From assembly GCF_004115265.2 (NCBI RefSeq), contig NC_046296.1:18358795-18422794 (forward strand): DNA of 64,000 nucleotides, given 5' to 3'. Numbering within the stretch: position 1 is the first letter of the stretch; each line of letters starts with the position of its first letter. A program made the translations under genes and the position numbers. This stretch comes from Rhinolophus ferrumequinum. Lineage: Eukaryota > Chordata > Mammalia > Chiroptera > Rhinolophidae. This document shows positions 25,888 through 38,000 of the stretch, one piece after another. Under the pieces are notes generated by a model that searched no databases, was not told where the DNA came from, and worked only from the letters and a program-made list of their open reading frames with translations.

Positions 25888-28800
25888 ATGGCCTCGCTGG
25901 ACCTGCCTTACCGCTGCCCCCGCTGCGGGGAGCACAAGCGCTTCCGGAGCCTGTCGTCCCTGCGCGCGCACCTGGAGTACAGCCACACGTATGAGACGCT
26001 CTACATTCTCTCCAAGACCAACAGCATCTGCGACGGCGCCGCCGCTGCGGCCGCCGCCGCCGCCGCCTCAGGCTTCCCGCTGGCGCCGGAGCCCGCCGCC
26101 CTGCTGGCCGTGCCCGGCGCCCGGCGCGAGGTCTTCGAGAGCACGTCCTTCCAGGGCAAGGAGCAGGCGGCCGGGCCATCGTCCGCCACTCCCCACCTGC
26201 TGCACCACCACCACCACCACGCGCCCCTCGCCCACTTCCCCAGCGACCTGGTGCCCGCCAGCCTGCCCTGCGAGGAGCTGGCCGAGCCGGGCCTCGTGCC
26301 CGCTGCCGCCGCGCGCTACGCGCTGCGCGAGATCGAGATCCCGCTGGGGGAGCTGTTCGCCCGCAAGTCCGTGGCCTCCTCGGCCTGCTCGACGCCGCCC
26401 CCCGGCCCCGGCCCTGGGCCTTGCCCCGGGCCCGCGTCCGCCTCACCTGCATCCCCCTCGCCCGCCGATGTGGCTTACGAGGAGGGCCTGGCGCGCCTCA
26501 AGATCCGTGCGCTGGAGAAGCTGGAGGTGGACCGGCGGCTGGAGCGGCTGAGTGAGGAGGTGGAGCAGAAGATCGCGGGCCAGGTGGGCCGGCTGCAGGC
26601 CGAGCTGGAGCGCAAGGCGGCGGAGCTGGAGACTGCGAGGCAGGAGAGCGCGCGGCTGGGGCGAGAGAAGGAGGAGCTGGAGGAGCGTGCGTCTGAGCTC
26701 TCCCGCCAGGTGGACGTGAGTGTGGAGCTGCTGGCCTCGCTCAAGCAGGACCTGGTGCACAAGGAACAGGAGCTGAGCCGCAAGCAGCAGTGAGTGGCTC
26801 ACAGGGCCCTGTGGATGGGTGTGCCTGTGAATGTACCTGAGTAGGTGACCCTGTGTCTCTGTGCCCCTGCCACCACCCTGTGTGGCTATGAGTGTGTCTG
26901 TGTCTGCGGCCAGGGCTCATGGGATCTGTGGCCAAGAACATACAATAGTGCGTTATGTGGGGCCAAGAGTGTCTTGACAGTGTGTTTAAGACAGTGAGTC
27001 CAAGGCAGTATGACCGTTCGCCTGCCTGTAAAGACCATTTCTCTTCTCTCTTCTGGCAGGCAAGCCCAGCTCGCATTATGGCACCAGATCCTCTTTTCTT
27101 TTGCCCACTTAAAGTCATAGCTCAATTCTCCCCTCTCCCTTTGCACTCATCAGGTTTTCCCTGTCTACTGTATCATTCCCAAAAGCATATAAACATAAGC
27201 TCTTTTCTTCCTTTGGACATAACCCTACCTCACCCTTGAGCTACTGCCCCCTTTCTCGCCCTCTTACAGAACCACCCTCCAGTCCATCTTCCTGGTCTCC
27301 AATTTCTTTCCCCACATTCTCTCTGATCAGGTGTCCACCTCCACCACTGTCCTCCATGTCACCAACAACCTTCAGGTCACCAAGGCCTTGAAGCCATCAT
27401 CTCACTTGGCGCATGAGCATCATTTGACACAACTGATCCTGGAAGTGCTTTCTTCACTTGGCTTCCAGGATACTCTCCCGGGATCTCCTTCTATCTTTTC
27501 TATGCTTCTCCTCATTCTTTTTTGCTGGCTTCTTCTTATTTCGCTGGTCTTTAAATGTAGAATTATGAAATATATAGACGTTGTTTATCGGTTCCCACAG
27601 AGATACAAGCTCCGTGGGGGCAGGACTTTTTCCCCTGCTTTGTTCACTGCTCTGTCCCCAATACCTAGGACAGTGCCTGGCTGAGAAGGTGCTCAGTGTT
27701 GAGTGGATGCATGAACGACTGAATGTATTTGGGAGTAAATACTCTTGTGACTCTTAAGTGTGCTGTGTGTACGTGCAACTCCTGGAGGTTGGTGCAACTG
27801 GAGGTATGCTTCTCCATCTGAGAACGCTTCTCAAAATGTGTATGTGTGTTTGTGTTGGTGCAACTGTGCCTGTCTCAGAATGTGTGTGCCTGTGAGTGGA
27901 CATAGATGAGTAGAGGTACCTCAGGTACCTCAGTGTGGGGCTGTGTATTGGGCTATGTGTGCGTACGTAGCTATGTGACTGTGTGCCTGTGTTTCTGGAG
28001 GAGGGAGATGGCTGTGAGTGACTGAGTATGCCTATGAGTATTTCTGTGGGGAGCAGGATGTCTGGTTTTGTGTTTGGAGCTGGATGGGTGGGGTGTGAGT
28101 GTTTGCCTTGGAGTGTATGCTGGCATTTCTGTATGTGCTGTCATGTGGGGCAGCGTACCTGGGCCTGTTCTGCATGTACCCGTGTCATCATCAGCAGAGA
28201 CCGTGAGTAACGGTGCCCATGTCACTCCCCACTGGCCAGGGCCTCCTCCAGAGGGTGGGCGGGTAGCGAGGCCAAGGCACTGGGTAAGAGACTGCTCCGG
28301 GCCCAGGGAGGTGGTGCAGATCGATCAGTTCCTGAAGGAGACGGCGGCACGGGAGGCCAGCGCCAAGCTGCGGCTACAGCAGTTCATCGAGGAGCTCCTG
28401 GAGCGGGCTGATCGCGCGGAGCGGCAGCTCCAGGTCATCAGCAGCAGCTGTGGCAGCACACCAAGCGCCAGCCTGGGCCGCGGAGCTGGGGGAAGTGGTG
28501 CTGGGCCTGCGACCCGGGGACCAGGCAGATTGGTGAGTTCCTACCTGCCTTCCCTCCTCCACCCGCACACCGGGCCCCCACAAACTCCCCTCACATGTGG
28601 CCTGACATCCCCCCTGTAATGCTCCATGCTTCCCCTCCTTTGTCTCTCCCCCATGAGCAGACTCCGGGAGGGGACTGAAGTAGGTGTCTAGACACAGAGA
28701 GGCCCCTCTGATTAGGCAGAAGCGCAGGCCCCACGGCTGTCGTGAGGTGTGATTCGTGGGCCCATCTTTGCCCACCCCTGTAATTGAGAGCCCAGGAGCC

Positions 28801-31800
28801 ATAAGCCGGGTCTGGGGTGCTGGGTGGCTGTGGAGAGGTGGCCTGGTGAGCCTGCCTCTATGGGCTGTCTGTCTGTCTATTTGTCCATCTTTCCCAACTG
28901 TTTTCCTTCTTCTCTCTCCTCTCTTCTCTCCTTCTTGTACCCTGTTTTTCCTGCTCCTTCTCATCCTCTTGCCTCCTCTGCCCCACCCCCATTCCTTTCC
29001 CTCCTGCTCTGGGGGCCCACAGCGAGAACACCATGCAGGCCCGGCCATGCCTAGCACATACGCGGTGTCACGGCATGGCTCCTCTCCCAGCACAGGGTAA
29101 GCCTTGGGCCTGGCCCGCCCCACGCAGCCCACCCTCACCCTGGAAAGATCCACTGGCCCACTGGATGGCTGACCTGTCTGGGGGCTTGGCTCCTCCTTCC
29201 CCCATCCTCCTTGGGTCACCTCTGTCTGCCTTCCCACACTCATAGGGGGCTCTTGAAAAGTACGGTGGGTGGACGTCCCTTTGCTGGTGGTAGGGGTAGT
29301 ATGGGAAGTTCGGGTAGGCCTGTTCGCTGACCCTCCTCACTCCTTACTATCTGGTCCACCCCACCCCAGGGCCTCTAGCCGTGTCCCAGCTGCATCCCAG
29401 AGCTCAGGCTGCTATGACAGTGACAGTCTGGAGTTGCCACGGCCAGAAGAAGGGGCCCCAGAGGACAGTGGCCCTGGGGGCTTGGGCACACGGGCCCAGG
29501 CTGCCAACGGTGGCTCAGAGCGAGCCCAGCCCCCTCGAAGTTCAGGCCTGCGGCGCCAGGCGATCCAGAACTGGCAGCGCCGACCCCGCCGACACAGCAC
29601 AGAGGGGGAGGAAGGTGACGTCTCGGATGTGGGCTCCCGAACCACTGAGTCAGAGGCTGAGGGCCCCTCGGACACCCCCCGCCCTGGGCCTGCTATGGCT
29701 GGGCCATTGAGCAGCTGCCGGCTCTCAGGTGAGTCCTGGGAGGGTGGGCAGAGAGGCCAGGCTTTTCCATGGTGCTGGCCCTCTCAGGGGACAAGGGCTG
29801 AGGCAGTACCCCTCCTGGGCTCCTGCACCTCCTTTTCCCTTGCCCCAGGCTCCCCATGACAAATTCCCTCCCACAGTGCCCTGCAAGTCCGGGGCAGGAA
29901 CTCGTGCGACAGGACTGCAGCACAGGGCACTCAGGTCAGGTATTACACAGGATGCCACATCTAAGGGGCTCCATTTATATGTGGGCTCATTGACATTTAC
30001 AGGAGAGTAGCTGAATGTTGTTGACTCCAGACTCTGAACCCCCTGGAGCCGCTGGGGAGAGCGCCATCACGTGTACGCACAAGACCATACACATGTGTGG
30101 ATGGGTCAGGGTCAGAATGTGAAAGGGGTCGGGTCGGGGTATATGGCTGCGCCCGTGACTGCTCTGGGCAGGCTCTCGCCTGCCTTCTGCTCACAGAGAC
30201 CCACTCTATGTCCATCCATCCCCTAGCCCTCCAAACACTTTCCTTCTCCAAACTCGCCTCGGTTGCCTTATCTAGGGGATGACTTTGGAGTATGTGATAA
30301 TATATGATCTTAAGACTTCACTTGAGGAAAGGCCACCTTTTTCTAATTCGCAAAATTAGAAATGGGGGTGATACCCAGGAGGGGGAAGCAGAGGCCCCAT
30401 GTCCTTCCTCCCAAGGCTGGTCCCCTGGCATGGGTCTCTCGTGCCCCTACCTCCTGAACCTTACCTCAGTTCCCCATCCTAATGCTGGCCTTTGACCCTC
30501 GACACTTGACTTCCTGGTGTTGTGCAGCCCGCTCTGAGGGAGGCAGTGCACGGGGTCGGCGAGCAGAGAGGGGCAGCCCCTCACGCTCCAACGAGGTCAT
30601 CAGCCCAGAGATCCTCAAGATGCGAGCCGCCCTGTTCTGCATCTTCACCTACCTGGACACACGCACACTGCTGCATGCCGCCGAGGTCTGCCGGGACTGG
30701 CGCTTCGTGGCCCGCCACCCCGCTGTCTGGACACGGGTGCTGCTCGAGAACGCCCGTGTCTGTTCCAAGGTGCCTGTCCCTGCCCGCTGCCCATGCCCTC
30801 CCACTCACCCCTGCTGTGAGCTCACCTTCCCATCCCCAGCGCCTGGCTCCTCCAGGTGTGGTCTTTGCAACCCTTACAATACCCCAGCTCCTGCTTGGCC
30901 CCCTGAAATGCTCTCAGGAGGCCTCCTGTCCTACAGCTGGTCCACCTCCAGCCAGCAGAGCCCAGGTAACCCCTCTCTCCCTGCAGTTCCTGGCAATGCT
31001 GGCTCAGTGGTGCACCCAGGCCCACTCGCTGACACTGCAGAACCTGAAACCCCGGCAGCGGGGCAAGAAGGAGAGCAAGGAGGAGTATGCCCGGAGCACC
31101 CGGTGAGGCCACGGTGGGTGGTTGGGTGGGTAGGTGGTGCCCCTGGGGAGGCTTCCCAGAGGGGGAATTGGCCACAAGCAGCTCCCTGACCTCTCGGTCA
31201 TCCCCAGGGGCTGCCTGGAAGCAGGGCTGGAGTCCCTGCTGAAGGCTGCAGGGGGCAACCTGCTGATCCTGCGCATTTCCCACTGTCCCAACATCCTCAC
31301 TGACCGTTCGCTCTGGCTGGCCAGCTGCTACTGCCGCGCCCTGCAGGCCGTCACCTACAGGTGGGTCCACCGCACCAGAGCAAGTCCCATGCCTTGCTCT
31401 GCAGGCAACGGGACTCAAGACTCTGTGGCCCCAGAGAAGGGAGCAGAGGGCCACCAGGGTGGGTTGCCCCAGCTTTGTCTTTTCAACAGGAGCGCCACGG
31501 ACCCGGTGGGCCACGAGGTCATTTGGGCCCTGGGCGCTGGCTGCAGAGAGATTGTCTCCCTCCAGGTGGCACCACTTCATCCCTGGTGAGCCCTGGCAGG
31601 GGTGGGCAAGGGGCAGAGTTGGGCAGGGTCTGGGGCTACGGACTGGTTGGGGAGAGAGGTTTGCACTATCAATCTGTATTTAGGCATTAGGAGCAGGGCT
31701 TAAGATCAGACCTGAGGTCATGCCCTGGCTTACTAGCAGTGTGATTCTGGGCAACCCAGTCATGCCTCACTTTCAACACCTGCAAAGTGAAGGTGACGTG

Positions 31801-34800
31801 ATCTGTCGACCTTATTAGGACTGTTGCTGGCTCTAATGAGTGTGTCCATAAAGCCTGCAGGGCCCACAGTGAGTACTGAGTAAACGCAGACAGGTCGGTT
31901 TGGCATATGAAAGACAGTGCTGGTCAGCCTACAAAGTACAAAAGAGCTGGTTATTAGCGAATCAAGGGTGTGAGGTCACTCATGGCTCTTCAAACGTGTT
32001 GGGCTTTTCTGCTCCCTGCACCTCGCCCTGCAAGCCCTCTCTCCAAGTGTCAGCTCCTCCCAGATCCTCCAGTGTCCCTTCACTAACATCCTGGTCCAAT
32101 TTGTCACTGCTCCCCTGCCTGCATTCCTTCTGCATCTATCCCGACCCCTGCTGTAGTCCGTTCTGCAACCACTTCTCTGTACTCCAGTCTCCAGTAGACT
32201 CACGGTTCTCAGGTAGAGGCTGCAAATGTCTGTTTCCACATCCCTGGTACCAAGCGCGCAGCAGACACTAGAGCGACATCTGTGGCCTGGGCAAGGGTTG
32301 AGGGATGAAGTGTTTAGGGAAATGGCAAGTTTGGAGTGAGTGTTGGGCAGAGCTGAGTGAGTGTGGAAAAGCAGGTTCTGGCAAGGTCGGGAAGGCCGGG
32401 CCTAAGGGATTTAGTTTTGTGGGGGTTTCTTAGATTTTTTATTGGGGAAGGGGAACAGGACATTATTGGGGAACAGTGTGTACTTCCAGGACTTTTTTTT
32501 CCAAGTCAAGTTGTCCTTTCAATCTTAGTTGTGGAGCTGAGCTGCACCTTCCACAACTAAGACTGAAAGGACAACAACTTGAAGGGGTTTAGATTTTTGC
32601 ATTTTATCTAGAAAGTGCTGGAAAGCAATTGGGAGATTTTATGTCTTAAAGAACTGGATTGATTACATCGGGTGGATAACATTCTTTGTCCTCCCTTCGT
32701 CCCTCTGTCCACTCTTTGAGGGCAGGGACCATGTCAGTATTGTCACTACTATATCCCCAGGGTCTTGCTCAGTTACGCTTGGCTCTAATAGACACTTAGA
32801 ACCATGAATGAGTGAGAGAATGTAGGAATGACTGGCTCACCGTCAGCAGCTAGGAGGATGAATTGGCAGGGAGACGAGTTATAATCCAGATAAATATTGC
32901 TGGTGGTCTGAACTGTGGGTTGAAGACTTATTCGGGAATCAGAATCCGCAGGTCTTGGCAGAGGTGAGAGAGGAGGAGTCAGGGAGGATCCCAGGTTTCT
33001 GCCTTGAGCAGCTGGGTGGTTGGTGGAGCTCTTGCCCGAGGCGACCCTGCAGGAAGGGTGGGCTTGGGGTGTCTAGTAACCAGTGACTTCCCTGATGGCC
33101 CTTCCTGCCCCTCCCCCCATTCTCCAGCCAGCAGCCCACACGCTTCAGTAACCGCTGCCTGCAGATGATCGGTCGCTGTTGGCCCCACCTCCGGGCCCTG
33201 GGGGTTGGGGGCGCCGGCTGTGGGGTACAGGGCCTGGCATCACTCGGTGAGTCTTTCCGTGGGACTGAGGTGGGGCTTAGTGGAAAGCAGGCCTGGGTGC
33301 AACACCGAAATCCCAGAGGGCCTGGGGCTGCAGTGTGGGTGGTGGCAGGAACATCGCGGCGCTGGGTGACCTGGGGAGTTTTCAGCAGGACCTCCCTTCT
33401 TCCTCCCTCTTCCTAGCGAGAAACTGCATGCGGCTGCAGGTCCTGGAGCTGGACCACGTGTCAGAGATCACCCAGGAGGTGGCGGCTGAGGTCTGCCGAG
33501 AAGGCCTGAAAGGACTGGAGATGCTGGTGCTCACGGCCACCCCTGTCACCCCCAAGGCCCTGCTTCATTTCAACAGTGAGCGATGGGGAAGGCAGGGTGG
33601 GGGTACACGTGTCACCTCTTACCAGGCCTTGTCAGCAAGTAGCATAACCAGCTTCCTGTCACTCTTGCTCAGCCAGCACTAGCACTAGGGTCACACTGAC
33701 CGGGGCTCCAGCCCTGGCTTTGCTCCCAGTGCCTTCTGAGACCCGTGTGGCATTCAAGGCTTGCCAGCAGCTGGTCCAAATAGTTCAGTTCGATAGGTAT
33801 CTATTGCCCTGGGCTCTGCCCGTCTGCCCCAGGTGAGCCTCCAGCCAAGGGCAGGGGCCGGAGAGTGGACGGGTTAAGAGCACAGGTTCCGGAGCTGGAC
33901 TGACCTGGCTCTCAATTCTGACTCTACTGCATATTAGCTCTGTGACTTCGGGCAAGTTACTAGACTTCTTTGAGTTCTATATTCCCATCTTCTAAGCTGG
34001 CTTTCTAGAATGAATGGAGGATTAAATGAGATAATATGTGTGAGCCTCCAAGGACAGTTCTCAGGGGGAGGACTCCTCTCTTCCTGGTCTAGACTCCAAA
34101 TCATGCTTGTCCTGGCCCCGCCTCCCTCCAGCCGCCCAGTCCACTGCCAGTTCTCCCTCCACCTTCACTGAGGACGTGGGTGCCCAGCTTGGGCTGCTCA
34201 CGCCCATCAGGTGAGACCGCCATCCAGGACCATTTGGCCCCTGGCCAAAGCCCGTGTCCTGAGCCCTGAAGGTTCCTCGACCTCATTATCTCCAGCGCCC
34301 TCTGCTTCCCTCGCCTTCAGCCTCCAGGACCTTCTCTTCTTTCCCTGAGCGCATGGCAACCTCCAGCCCCTTACGGCCTATGCCCCCATTTTGTTTGCTC
34401 CCTGGCTCCCCTTCGCCATGCTCCAGCCGAGACCCATCAGCCTCGTGTCAGCTGCTCTGTCCTTCTAATTCATTGCCGTGCGCAGGTCCTAGCACAGCTA
34501 TCCCCTCTGCCAGGGAAGCTCCCAGAGCCCCTGCACACTTGCCTGTTGCCCACTAACCCTCCAGACTCTACCGCAGCCGCTGCTATGCGACCTCACCGTC
34601 CTCCTCCTGTTGTCCTGCTGCGCCCCTGAGTGGTGTGGGTCTTCTCTCCTCTTTACGCCTGACGCTTACCGTCTCTCAGTAGGTTCTGATTTTATTAGTG
34701 AGAGGAAAGGAGGCAGCCCCACCGCCCAGGCCAAACACGCGTCTCCACCTTACCCGCCTTTTCCTAGGCATTTGCCGCAACCTCAAGTCCATCGTGGTCC

Positions 34801-35078
34801 AGATTGGGATTGCCGATTATTTTAAAGAGCCCAGTAGTCCCGAGGCCCAGAAGCTGTTTGAGGACATGGTGACGAAACTCCAGGTGAGGAATTGGCTCTG
34901 AGGCTACCCAAGACCCCACGTGACACCCCTTGGCTGGGGCTGGTGGGCTGAGTGTGAGATGGGAGGGCCCCAACTGTCTGGCCCTCAGGGGCACTAACCC
35001 CGGTGTGGTCTGCAGGCCCTGCGACGGAGGCCCGGCTTCTCTAAGATCCTGCACGTCAAGGTGGAAGGCGGCTGCTAA
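25888..35078 (+). CDS. FBXO41: F-box only protein 41
   Basis: Twelve coding exons: 25888-26789, 28307-28532, 29023-29096, 29370-29728, 30528-30769, 30987-31102, 31208-31360, 31490-31585, 33128-33246, 33417-33575, 34768-34883, 35016-35078. All junctions are GT-AG and in phase. They encode 874 residues, starting MASLDLPYRC and ending KVEGGC, against 875 remembered for human. Domains in order: a C2H2-type finger (C10, C13, H28, H33), ten alanines at 51-60, six histidines at 106-111, a long coiled coil at about 198-345, a serine/arginine-rich linker, an F-box at about 545-590 (ISPEIL...CIFTYLDTRTLLHAAEVCRDW), and a leucine-rich C-terminal half. F-box proteins supply substrates to SCF ubiquitin ligases through SKP1; FBXO41 is known as a brain-enriched member linked to neuronal development. 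No lesion is seen. Exon 2 lies in its own CpG island (about 25840-26740). Confidence 0.97.
27150..27730 (+). repeat. L2-type LINE fragment in FBXO41 intron 2
   Basis: It carries the L2 reverse-transcriptase region word order: 'ccaacaaccttcaggtcacc', 'catttgacacaactgatcct', 'cttcacttggcttccaggat'. The L2 3' words follow: 'acaagctccgtgggggcagg', 'aggacagtgcctggctgaga'. Confidence 0.6.
31690..31880 (+). repeat. MIR SINE in FBXO41 intron 9
   Basis: Diverged plus-strand MIR: 'cttactagcagtgtgattct', 'gggcaacccagtcatgcctc', 'cctgcaaagtgaaggtga'. Confidence 0.6.
32434..32581 (-). repeat. SINE 3' fragment with snap-back inverted repeat
   Basis: The left part shares 'ttattggggaa', 'cattattggggaacagtgtg' and the 'aatcttagttgtggag' motif with the SINE at 58538-58910, so it is a tail-end piece of the same family on the minus strand. 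The arm at 32507-32535 is almost exactly repeated in reverse complement at 32550-32581, with a loop of about 14 bases. The left arm lacks three bases and there is one mismatch. Confidence 0.75.
32690..33010 (+). repeat. L2 3' fragment and a second ancient repeat next to FBXO41 exon 10
   Basis: 32690-32820 has L2 words ('ctttgagggcagggaccatg', 'tatatccccagggtcttgct'). About 32930-33010 has 'ggaggatcccaggtttctgc' and 'gagcagctgggtggttggtg', which resembles sequence at 46450-46500 in CCT7. The family of the second piece is not placed. Confidence 0.5.
33870..34055 (+). repeat. MIR SINE in FBXO41 intron 11
   Basis: Good plus-strand MIR: 'ggttaagagcacaggttccg', 'ctctgtgacttcgggcaagt', 'gaggattaaatgagataata'. 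The rest of this intron (34060-34760) is pyrimidine-rich and shows no gene. Confidence 0.85.
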
Positions 35079-38000
35079 CCCGGGGAGGGGGCGGCAGGGC
35101 CCCTGCCAGCCCCACACCAGGGCACTCTCTTTGGACCTCCAGAGGGACCCTGATTTGGACTAGACTTTCAGAGGCCGCGTGTTATCCCTGGCTTCCAGGG
35201 AGGGGTCGACAGTTTCCTGTCTTCCTCCTCCTGGGACAGTGGAGCAACAGGCTTGACCCTGGGCACTGCCTCAACAGGGCAGGGGCTTGGACAGCAGCTG
35301 CCCCCGGCCCCCACCACACCCCCAGCTGGAGCAGCCTTCTGGGCACAGCCAGCTAGCAGCTGAGTTACCACCAGCACCTGGTACCATTGCCCCAAGGATC
35401 TGCAATAACCACCCAGTGGCTCCTTGGCTGCTCAGGCTGCTTGGGCAGGCCTCGCCTTCCTGGGACCCAGCATCCCAGGCAGAGGCCTCTGCCGGACTCC
35501 AGGCCAGAGGGCGCTCTGTAAGGCAGCTCAGACTTGGCACGGAGGGCTCTTGTCTCCGTCCTGCCCTGTCCCAACCCTTTATGGGGCACCCCCTTCAGAC
35601 AACCCGCCTGGGCTCTGCGTCCACCTTCTCTAGATTAACACAGACAGGCCTAGGGGTCTGGGCATGTGGTCAGTTCAAGATGGGGGGTAGGGGTACAGGG
35701 AGGTAGTGAGAGTGGGCTTGGAAGGGCAAAACATTCACCCAGAACTTCCCAGGACACCGAGGCCATCCTTCCCAAAGGGGAAAATTGCCAGGAAGAGAAA
35801 AAAACTGTCTATTGTTGTAGAAAAGACAAGGCCCGTCCTCCCAGCCATCACATATCCAAACACACCAGAGCTCAATTCCAAGCTAAAATGTGCATGTTTC
35901 CATACCTATCAGCAATCCCGAACCTCTGGTGGCGCAAGGCCCCTGCCCTGGGAAACCCTGTCACCTGTGAGAAGTTGTACCTGTCCTCAAGGAATGACCT
36001 TCTCATCCAGGTGTTCGGGCAGGACTCTGATGGCCGTTGGGTCCCCAGGGCTATGTGGGAGGGAGGGACTGGCCTGCCCTCTGTGCAGGGACCTGGGGGA
36101 GAGGGGAGGAGGGCGGTTTGGCTTCCTTCCTCATCTGGCTAGCTTGCTTGAAGATGTGGCCCGGGTAGGTAGGTAGGCCCGTGGGGCCAAGAATGAGGAA
36201 GAACACCCTCATTGGATTTGTCCCCCTCCTGGGTCTTCACTGGCCCCCCAGGCTGAAGGCTCTCCTGCGGGTGTTCTGCCTGCGGGCAGTCCTGGGGCCC
36301 CACCCAGAGCTGCTTGGCTTGGAAGCTATAGAAGCAAGTAGGGGTTTTCACTGACCCTTGCACGGTGCCCACAGGACCAGGTCCCAGCACTAAGGCTCTA
36401 AAGTCTCAGGTCTCCCCAGATTCCTCCTCGGAACTCCCAGTGGCTCAGAGGTCATAGGTCCTGCCAACCTTCCTTTGGAAAGTTCTTTCAGATGTTCATC
36501 TAGATCCATCTTCGGGTTTCCTGCTCTCCTGCACAGGACTGGCTCTCAGCCCTAACCACTAGACAGCTGGTCCTGACGGGCTGGGCTCATCTAGTTTCTT
36601 AGTCCTTTCCAGAAATCCAACTTTCGGCCACAACCACATCAAGACCCAGCCCAGGTACCCTGCGCTGAGTCCTCCAGAGCTCGGCCCGACTCAGCAGTGC
36701 ACGCAGCTTCCCCGGCTCCACACCCGGCCATGCGGCTTTTCATTGTTGCTGACTTCCTCCCATGGCTTGTTCTGGCCCTGCCCTTTGCAGACCCCCAAAT
36801 ACCAAGGGTGTCATGTTGGCAACTCCCTGTCTGATCCTGCACAAAGCCTTGGCTGTGCGGCATTCCCACCCCAGAGCAGCCAGCTCCACTGACCCCCTCC
36901 CTAGCCCTGTCCCCAGGAGTCCCAGGAGGGAGAAGCACAACTTTTCTGGCCTGGAAAGGAAGTGGGGGTCCACTCAAGACCTGGCTGCCCTGGTGCATCA
37001 GCCCTACCTTCCGACTGCATCCTCTAGAGCCCTCCTCCCTGACCCCAGGACCAGAGGTGCTGCCCTCCCCGTCTCTGGACAAAGCACAAAGGGATGCCCT
37101 GCATGGCCAGAGCCTGCCCTACCGAGGGGCTTGTTTCTGCCCTAGGAAGCCTCCGTCCCCTGGGCAATTTTTCCTGTGGCGGGTGCCTACCGGAATGCCC
37201 AGCATCAGCCCTGGGAAAGGAAATCGGTGCGTGGGCAGTGAGCTAGAGTGGGTGAAAGTTGGTGCTGAAAGGTGCTGAAATGACTGGTGCCAGTATTAGC
37301 GTCATGCACTCATTCATTTGTGCAACAGCCCTGAGCACCACCAGCACAGTGGGCAGCAGTGAACAAGACCCCCTCTCCTGCTGGGGGGAAGTTTGCCTCT
37401 CACAGGTTTGGCTGTTTCCAGGAAACCCAGCAAGTGCCCCACCCTGTATTTTCCAGCCGAGTGCGGGGAGGATGTGTGGGAGTACACATTACACAGGTCC
37501 GAGCCTCCGCCAAGGGGAGCGCAATGGGGTCACAGCACGTCCCATGTCACACCTGCCCCTGGGGCTGATGGACGTGCGGCCTGGCCTTCATGCCTGCCCC
37601 AGGAACTGGCAGGTTGGCAGGCTCCCACCCCTACCAACTCCATGCACATTTTTGCCTCTCATGGGGATGAGGCCGTTTACTGAGGGTGGTAGCTTTTATA
37701 GGCTGGGGTGCTCCATTTGTTCCCTTCTTTGGCAACAATCAGCTAGGGCTGAGGATGGGGAAAGGGATAGAGGGCCCTGCCATCCCAAGGAAGCACCTCA
37801 TCCTTCACTCACCCAAAGGAGAGCCCGCCTCCGTCTCACACCTAATGATGCAGAGCAATGTCAGAGAGCAAACCTGCTCCAGGGGTCCCCGGCATGTGTA
37901 GAGGTCCAATGGGTGGTAGCCCCTCGGTGTCCCTAACCTCGCCGTACCATACCGCCCAGCTCCAGCACCTGGGCCCACCAGTGGACGTGGCTCGAGTACT

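Noticed and set aside
25745-26452. Long arginine/proline-rich minus-strand frame under FBXO41 exon 2
   Set aside because: Shadow of a CpG-rich exon; no homology pattern and no promoter.
37259-37936. 225-codon open frame in the FBXO41 3'UTR
   Set aside because: No conserved domain or start context; GC-rich UTR readily gives open frames of this length.
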